Shown here in pieces: positions 58,585 through 62,662 of a DNA stretch of 62,662 bases. The stretch spans positions 1-62,662 of the forward strand of contig DUZX01000020.1 in the NCBI GenBank assembly GCA_013349325.1. The letters run 5' to 3'. This DNA is from Desulfuromonadales bacterium (lineage in GTDB: Bacteria > Desulfobacterota > Desulfuromonadia > Geobacterales > Pseudopelobacteraceae). Position 1 is the first letter of the stretch, and each line of letters opens with the position of its first letter. The notes below the pieces were generated by a model. The model had not been told where the DNA came from. It ran no database searches and saw nothing but the letters and a program-made list of their open reading frames with translations. The position numbers and the translations under genes are program-made.

Positions 58585-61500
58585 CTACCCCTCCACCAAC
58601 ACCTGCTCCTCCTCATCAAGCCCGTAAAGCCGGTATACATGGGCGTCTATGGATCGTTCCAGCTCCGTAGTATCCGCCTTTGGATCAGCTTTCTTTGCAG
58701 CCAGAATCTGGTTTACCAGTTCTATAATGGGGGCTTGTTGTTGCGGGGTTGCTGTGGGAATGGGGAGTTGTTGAATATCACCAATCATGATTTGTGGAAA
58801 GGTATCGCTTGCTGAAATCTGAAATTTCTTTCTGAAGTACCAACCGATAAAACGGGAATTCAAGACCCCAAGCAGAAAACGGTAGGAATATCCTGATTCT
58901 TCAGTGATCTTTACTACATATAGCAGTGTATTACAGTAGGATGTTTCCGGAATATAGGTCGCTATCAAGGTTTCCGCCACGATCTTTCGTATCAGAATCT
59001 TTTCGCCTATGAATTTTTCCGGCTTGCGTGGTTCTGCAAGCCAGGGACCGTAATGAAGCCAGTTATTCCGGTTCCAGGTCAATTCATAGCGCCCAATATG
59101 CTTACCATCATAGAACGGAAGAAATTTCTCGTCCACTTGCACCGTCGAAGTGAATGGTTTGCTGTCACGTATTATAGCTGTTTGCGGCGGTTTTCCCTTG
59201 CCTACCTGATACGCTTTTATACCATAAAAAAGCTCTGCAATAGCGCTGACGACTTTGTACGTACCGGCAATTCGTTCAAGCAGAGTGACTTCTGCCAAAT
59301 TGCTTTGGGCGTTGAATGTTCCTGATTTACTCCAAAGCGCCGTTGAAATAACGCGCACATCATCCGGAGTTTCAAGCGAGATCTGCCTGACCTGTTTATC
59401 GAAGGATTTAATGGTAACAAGCGATTCGTGGTATGTTTTTGTATGTTCCATTTTTTGCAAAAAGAGCAGGGTGGTGTCAACCGAGGCATCCTCAAACACC
59501 TGTGACGGCAGAAGAACCAGTTCCCGGAGTTTTGACTGACGCAACAGATGTTCCCGCAGTGCAGCTGTAAAGGAAAGATTCAGGTACGTATCAGGGATTA
59601 TGAAACTGAATTCCCCCCTGCACTGCAAAATTTCCAAAGCGCGTTCCACAAACAGAACATAGCTTTCTCCCCGTAATGCAAAAGTTACATAATGGTCCTT
59701 CAATTCTTTTGGCAATGAAACACCATACGGCGGATTCCCGATCACGACATCAAAACCGACAAAACTCCCCTCTTCATCCAGCACTTCCGGAAATTCAAAA
59801 CGCCATTCAAAAGCATTTGAATAGACCGTCTGCTGACGTGCCGCAATTTTCTCTTCCAACTCCGCCGCCCGGCTGTGCAGCTTTTCCCGCTTCTGGTGCC
59901 CAACCTCGTCAAAAGCAAACACCGCCTGGGTCAGCTCGTTTTTCACATTCAGCAGCTCCTTCATATAAAAATCGCTGGGAAGTGAAAAAGCACGCCACTC
60001 TTCCTTGATCGCCTCGATCTCGCGCCGCAGTATGCCCTTGTTGCTGGGTCCCTTTTCTCCCAGTTTGTAGAGCCAGACCTTCTCTTTATAACGTCTGGTC
60101 AACTCTTTCAAACGTTTGCGTTCCACCGGCGCATAATGGGAAAGGCCGCTTTTATCATCATTCAGGGAAAAACGGCTGACAAGCGAGTTGCCGCATTTGA
60201 TGTTGATGTCGATATTGGGGAGGGTTTCTAACTGCAACCCCTCCCCGGCCCTCCCCTTATCAGGGAAGGGAGCAAAACCTGCAAGACTTCCTATCCCCCC
60301 CTGATTAGGGGGGTTAGGGGGGTTGGGTGTTGACTTTTCCCGGTAATACGCATTCTTCAGCAGTTCAATCCACAAGCGCAAACGGCAGATAGCCACCGAT
60401 TTAGGATTGATATCAACGCCGAAAAGACAATTTTCAATGACGGTCGCTTTTTCGCGAAAGAGCGTTTCCTGCAATCGTTGCGATTCCTGGTTTTTGCGGT
60501 TGTAGCTGAATGATTCTCCTTCCATGACCACAATCAACTCGTCATTTTCAACTACGATCTCGACACCTTTCAGCCGCTTGCCATCCTGATGTTCCAGAAT
60601 CTTCAACTCGGCTTTCAGGGAGATAATTTCATTGAGCGCAGAAACCAGAAAGTGACCGCTACCGACCGCCGGATCACAGATCTTCAGACTGTTGATAATT
60701 TCGTTTGCCCGTCGCCGGGCTGTAGAATCAGAATAATCAAGCTTTTCGCACAGATCGTCCCAGCCGACAATCACAGGCCATTCTTCCCGGAATTTCTGCA
60801 GCACCATTCGCCGTATCGCCTCGCGGCTCATGTACATGGTGATGTAGCCGGGGGTATAAAACGAGCCATCCCGATACCCGTTGATCTTTTCAAAGATCAG
60901 CCCCAGCACCGAGGCATTGATGATGGTTTTGGGAGCCTCCTTGACCAGCGTCGTGCCTTCACTGGCAAAATCATAGGCATCGAGAAACTCAAACAGGTAG
61001 AAGAGCGTGTTGCTTTCGCCGCTTCGCTTTTTGGCCGCGTCATTTTTCAGCACCGTGGCGGCGTAGAGCGGCATCGTCAGGCGCTGTTTGAGGCTCGAAA
61101 TCTGTACGGCGTTTTTTTCAAGCGGGGTTATCTCAAACAGAGAGCTGTTGAGATACGGTACCGCGCCGAATTTGGCGGTACTATCTGCCGTACGCTCATG
61201 TTCCTGACGTGCCAGCACCTCAAAAAACAGCTCCTGCAGTTCATCAAAATCCTTGATTTTTTCACGATGTAAAAAAGAATAGTTCAAGTCGGCAGAGTTC
61301 CAGGCCAGCAGGCGACCTTCCAGCAGCTTAAGAAACAGTATCCGGTTGAGCCAGGTAATACAGAGTTCAAGGGCTACGCTGAAATACTGCTCCTCCTCAT
61401 CAGAACCGTAGTCAGAGAGGTTTTTTATCCTCTCCAGCGATTGCTGCACCTTGAGAAGATTGATGGTGTTTTCCAGTAAAGCCCCTTCATTGCGCCGTTG

Positions 61501-62304
61501 CAGTGCGACCCGACTGATCAGCTTCTTCCCTTTTTCCTTGATCTCTTCCAGACCGACAATATGAAGCAGTTCGCCATAAAATTCGCGATTGAGGCTGTTG
61601 CTGTCATTACTGTAGGGGAGTTTCAGCAGGTGCCGCGGCGAGAGTAGTTTGTACAGCGCTATCAGGGCTTTGTTATCCGGTTCAATGTTAAAATCGCGCA
61701 GATCAAACCAGCAGCATGGCAGCGGTTCCTGCACATTTTCCAGCCACGGTCTGGCAACACTTTCATAAAAATGGCGGTTGTCATGCCCCTGCGACTTGAA
61801 CGATTTATAAGCTTTTACCAGTGCCACGTTGCGGCGCACGTTGCGCTCAAACCAGACGCCGTCAAAGATGAACCACTCTCCAGAGTTCGTGATGATCAGA
61901 TGCGTGATACCGTAGTTTTCTTTCTCGAAAACTTCCCGCAGGTAGTAGAGGATGATTTCATGCAGCGCCTTGGCATTCGGCCTTTCACGACTGATCATCT
62001 CGGCGCTGTTTGTGGATGATTTTGTTTCGATAATAACTGAAACCGGCGTTGTCGCGTGCAGGCCGGCATAAATGGCAAGATCGATATCGCCGGAGGTATT
62101 GATCAGATTTGATGAGCGATACCAGACATCTTTCAAAAAATCACTGATGTGGTTTTTCTGATGCTCTTCACGATTGGCGCTCCGGTTATGGTCAAGCAGG
62201 ACAGTCAGCCCGGAGCAGAACAGCTCCAGCTCGCTGCGTAAGGGCGGCTGCAGCAGATACGATTTATTGATACTATCGCCAGGCGATATAATTTTCAATT
62301 TCAT
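58585..62304 (-). CDS. Type IIG restriction-modification enzyme (fused nuclease/methyltransferase)
   Basis: The 1239-residue protein has a PD-(D/E)XK-like nuclease (D74, E93-x-K95 in I-I-E-T-K-S), SAM-binding D-P-A-V-G-S-G-H-F (544-552), catalytic N-P-P-Y (857-860) and a C-terminal target-recognition region (TaqI-type). This is the Eco57I-like design in which one chain both cuts and modifies. It includes an in-frame insertion of about 36 residues at 658-693 (see 60226-60333). It lies beside the toxin-antitoxin pair, in the same direction. Confidence 0.9.
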   Translation of the reverse strand: MKLKIISPGDSINKSYLLQPPLRSELELFCSGLTVLLDHNRSANREEHQKNHISDFLKDVWYRSSNLINTSGDIDLAIYAGLHATTPVSVIIETKSSTNSAEMISRERPNAKALHEIILYYLREVFEKENYGITHLIITNSGEWFIFDGVWFERNVRRNVALVKAYKSFKSQGHDNRHFYESVARPWLENVQEPLPCCWFDLRDFNIEPDNKALIALYKLLSPRHLLKLPYSNDSNSLNREFYGELLHIVGLEEIKEKGKKLISRVALQRRNEGALLENTINLLKVQQSLERIKNLSDYGSDEEEQYFSVALELCITWLNRILFLKLLEGRLLAWNSADLNYSFLHREKIKDFDELQELFFEVLARQEHERTADSTAKFGAVPYLNSSLFEITPLEKNAVQISSLKQRLTMPLYAATVLKNDAAKKRSGESNTLFYLFEFLDAYDFASEGTTLVKEAPKTIINASVLGLIFEKINGYRDGSFYTPGYITMYMSREAIRRMVLQKFREEWPVIVGWDDLCEKLDYSDSTARRRANEIINSLKICDPAVGSGHFLVSALNEIISLKAELKILEHQDGKRLKGVEIVVENDELIVVMEGESFSYNRKNQESQRLQETLFREKATVIENCLFGVDINPKSVAICRLRLWIELLKNAYYREKSTPNPPNPPNQGGIGSLAGFAPFPDKGRAGEGLQLETLPNIDINIKCGNSLVSRFSLNDDKSGLSHYAPVERKRLKELTRRYKEKVWLYKLGEKGPSNKGILRREIEAIKEEWRAFSLPSDFYMKELLNVKNELTQAVFAFDEVGHQKREKLHSRAAELEEKIAARQQTVYSNAFEWRFEFPEVLDEEGSFVGFDVVIGNPPYGVSLPKELKDHYVTFALRGESYVLFVERALEILQCRGEFSFIIPDTYLNLSFTAALREHLLRQSKLRELVLLPSQVFEDASVDTTLLFLQKMEHTKTYHESLVTIKSFDKQVRQISLETPDDVRVISTALWSKSGTFNAQSNLAEVTLLERIAGTYKVVSAIAELFYGIKAYQVGKGKPPQTAIIRDSKPFTSTVQVDEKFLPFYDGKHIGRYELTWNRNNWLHYGPWLAEPRKPEKFIGEKILIRKIVAETLIATYIPETSYCNTLLYVVKITEESGYSYRFLLGVLNSRFIGWYFRKKFQISASDTFPQIMIGDIQQLPIPTATPQQQAPIIELVNQILAAKKADPKADTTELERSIDAHVYRLYGLDEEEQVLVEG
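60226..60333 (-). repeat. Repeat-derived insertion within the type IIG gene
   Basis: A stretch encoding T-P-N-P-P-N-P-P-N-Q-G-G-I-G-S-L... G-R-A-G-E-G-L-Q falls between N-A-Y-Y-R-E-K-S and L-E-T-L-P-N-I-D-I-N-I, which are continuous in related enzymes. In the DNA it consists of G/C-rich inverted repeats (ccccctgattaggggg; ccctccccttatcagggaaggg), a structure found as a dispersed small repetitive element in many bacterial genomes. It keeps the frame open. Confidence 0.7.
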
Positions 62305-62340
62305 AGAGATCTACGTTCCCTTTTCTGATACGGAATGAGC

Positions 62341-62662
62341 CTATATACCCAGCGCCACAACCGCCTTCCATACCCCGACCGCCCCCAAAAGCGCCACTAC
62401 CGCTCCCATGACACGCTGAAAAATTCCGCGACCGAGGGCTGAAAGCGTCGCCGCCACCTGCCCGTAAGCCAGCAGGACCGGCAGTGTACCGGCACCGAAG
62501 GCCAGCATCATGCTGCCCCCCTGAACGGTAGAAGCGCTGGTGGCCGCCGCGATCAACACACCGTACACCAATCCGCACGGAATCAACCCCATCAGCAATC
62601 CGGCCGGAATGGCAGCCAACACAGAACGACTGGCGGTCACGCGGGAAAGCAGCCTGCGGATA
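62341..62662 (-). CDS. TauE/SafE-like (sulfite exporter/UreH-domain) membrane protein, C-terminal part
   Basis: The frame runs off the right edge. The visible 107 residues include G-L-I-P-C-G-L-V-Y-G-V-L and several hydrophobic segments (A-A-T-S-A-S... L-P-V-L-L-A-Y-G-Q-V-A), in keeping with the TauE/SafE or COG2836 cytochrome-oxidase-maturation-linked exporter family. The start is outside the window. Confidence 0.75.
   Translation of the reverse strand, partial: IRRLLSRVTASRSVLAAIPAGLLMGLIPCGLVYGVLIAAATSASTVQGGSMMLAFGAGTLPVLLAYGQVAATLSALGRGIFQRVMGAVVALLGAVGVWKAVVALGI

Noticed and set aside
60234-60333. CRISPR-like look of the G/C-rich repeats in the type IIG gene
   Set aside because: Only one copy set, no regular spacers and the repeats are within a reading frame; treated as a dispersed inverted-repeat element.

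Overview
The window looks like a chromosomal segment of a Geobacter-type deltaproteobacterium (Desulfuromonadales/Geobacterales, possibly the Trichlorobacter/Geobacter lovleyi side). The evidence is the gene content: a monomeric NADP isocitrate dehydrogenase next to malate dehydrogenase and a four-subunit 2-oxoglutarate:ferredoxin oxidoreductase, a futalosine-pathway mqnA, a PxxKW cysteine-rich protein, several HD/HD-GYP/HDOD signalling proteins, and the gene orders pheA-tyrA-aroA-cmk-ispH-rpsA-ihfB and aroB-TPR-roadblock-peptidase-accB-accC. This placement is inferred from gene content; no rRNA is present. Most genes lie on the minus strand.

Layout. 1-2440: a type I restriction-modification remnant (hsdM intact; hsdS cut after about 60 codons by what looks like the end of an IS66-family element), an AT-rich spacer with octamer repeats, a terminator and tRNA-Leu(UAA). 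2460-9364: an aromatic amino acid/translation superoperon (pheA, tyrA, aroA, cmk, ispH, rpsA, ihfB). 9365-16970: small unknown genes, a possible recombinase scrap, HD-type signalling proteins, an EAL-HDOD protein, a PP-loop ATPase, and the nucleotide hydrolases yfbR and dgt. 17002-20425: DAHP synthase preceded by an aromatic leader-peptide attenuator, divergent from trpE-trpG. 20477-23662: PxxKW protein, Nudix hydrolase, mqnA, TolC-like protein. 23738-30902: aroC, aroB, TPR, roadblock, Xaa-Pro peptidase, accB, accC, gcvH. 31041-36003: a large hybrid histidine kinase, an outer-membrane barrel, a RIO kinase and a secreted basic protein. 36035-42316: the TCA-cycle block icd, mdh, korDABC with a promoter carrying two perfect palindromes. 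42375-50987: TPR lipoprotein, peptide-binding lipoprotein, lepA, lepB, aspS, LysM lipoprotein. 51140-57019 (plus strand): a frameshifted phosphotransferase/ATPase gene, then a membrane partner-switching module (small membrane protein, SSS-GAF-SpoIIE phosphatase, STAS antagonist, RsbW-like kinase). 57016-62662: hydrogenase maturation protease, an hsdR scrap, a RelB/DinJ-PIN toxin-antitoxin pair, a type IIG restriction-modification enzyme with an in-frame repeat insertion, and the 3' part of a TauE/SafE-like membrane protein.

How the genes work together. Shikimate and aromatic synthesis is spread over four loci (aroF, aroB/aroC, aroA/tyrA/pheA, trpEG), of which the aroF locus has an attenuator that reads Phe/Tyr/Trp charging. 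Acetyl-CoA carboxylase (accBC) and the 2-oxoacid oxidoreductase/mdh/icd block supply central carbon flow. Both ends of the window carry accessory defence genes in various states of decay.

The strongest candidates for something new are the aroF attenuator, the SSS-GAF-PP2C partner-switching locus with its frameshifted kinase-like neighbour, the doubly palindromic icd promoter, and the repeat-derived insertion inside the type IIG enzyme.
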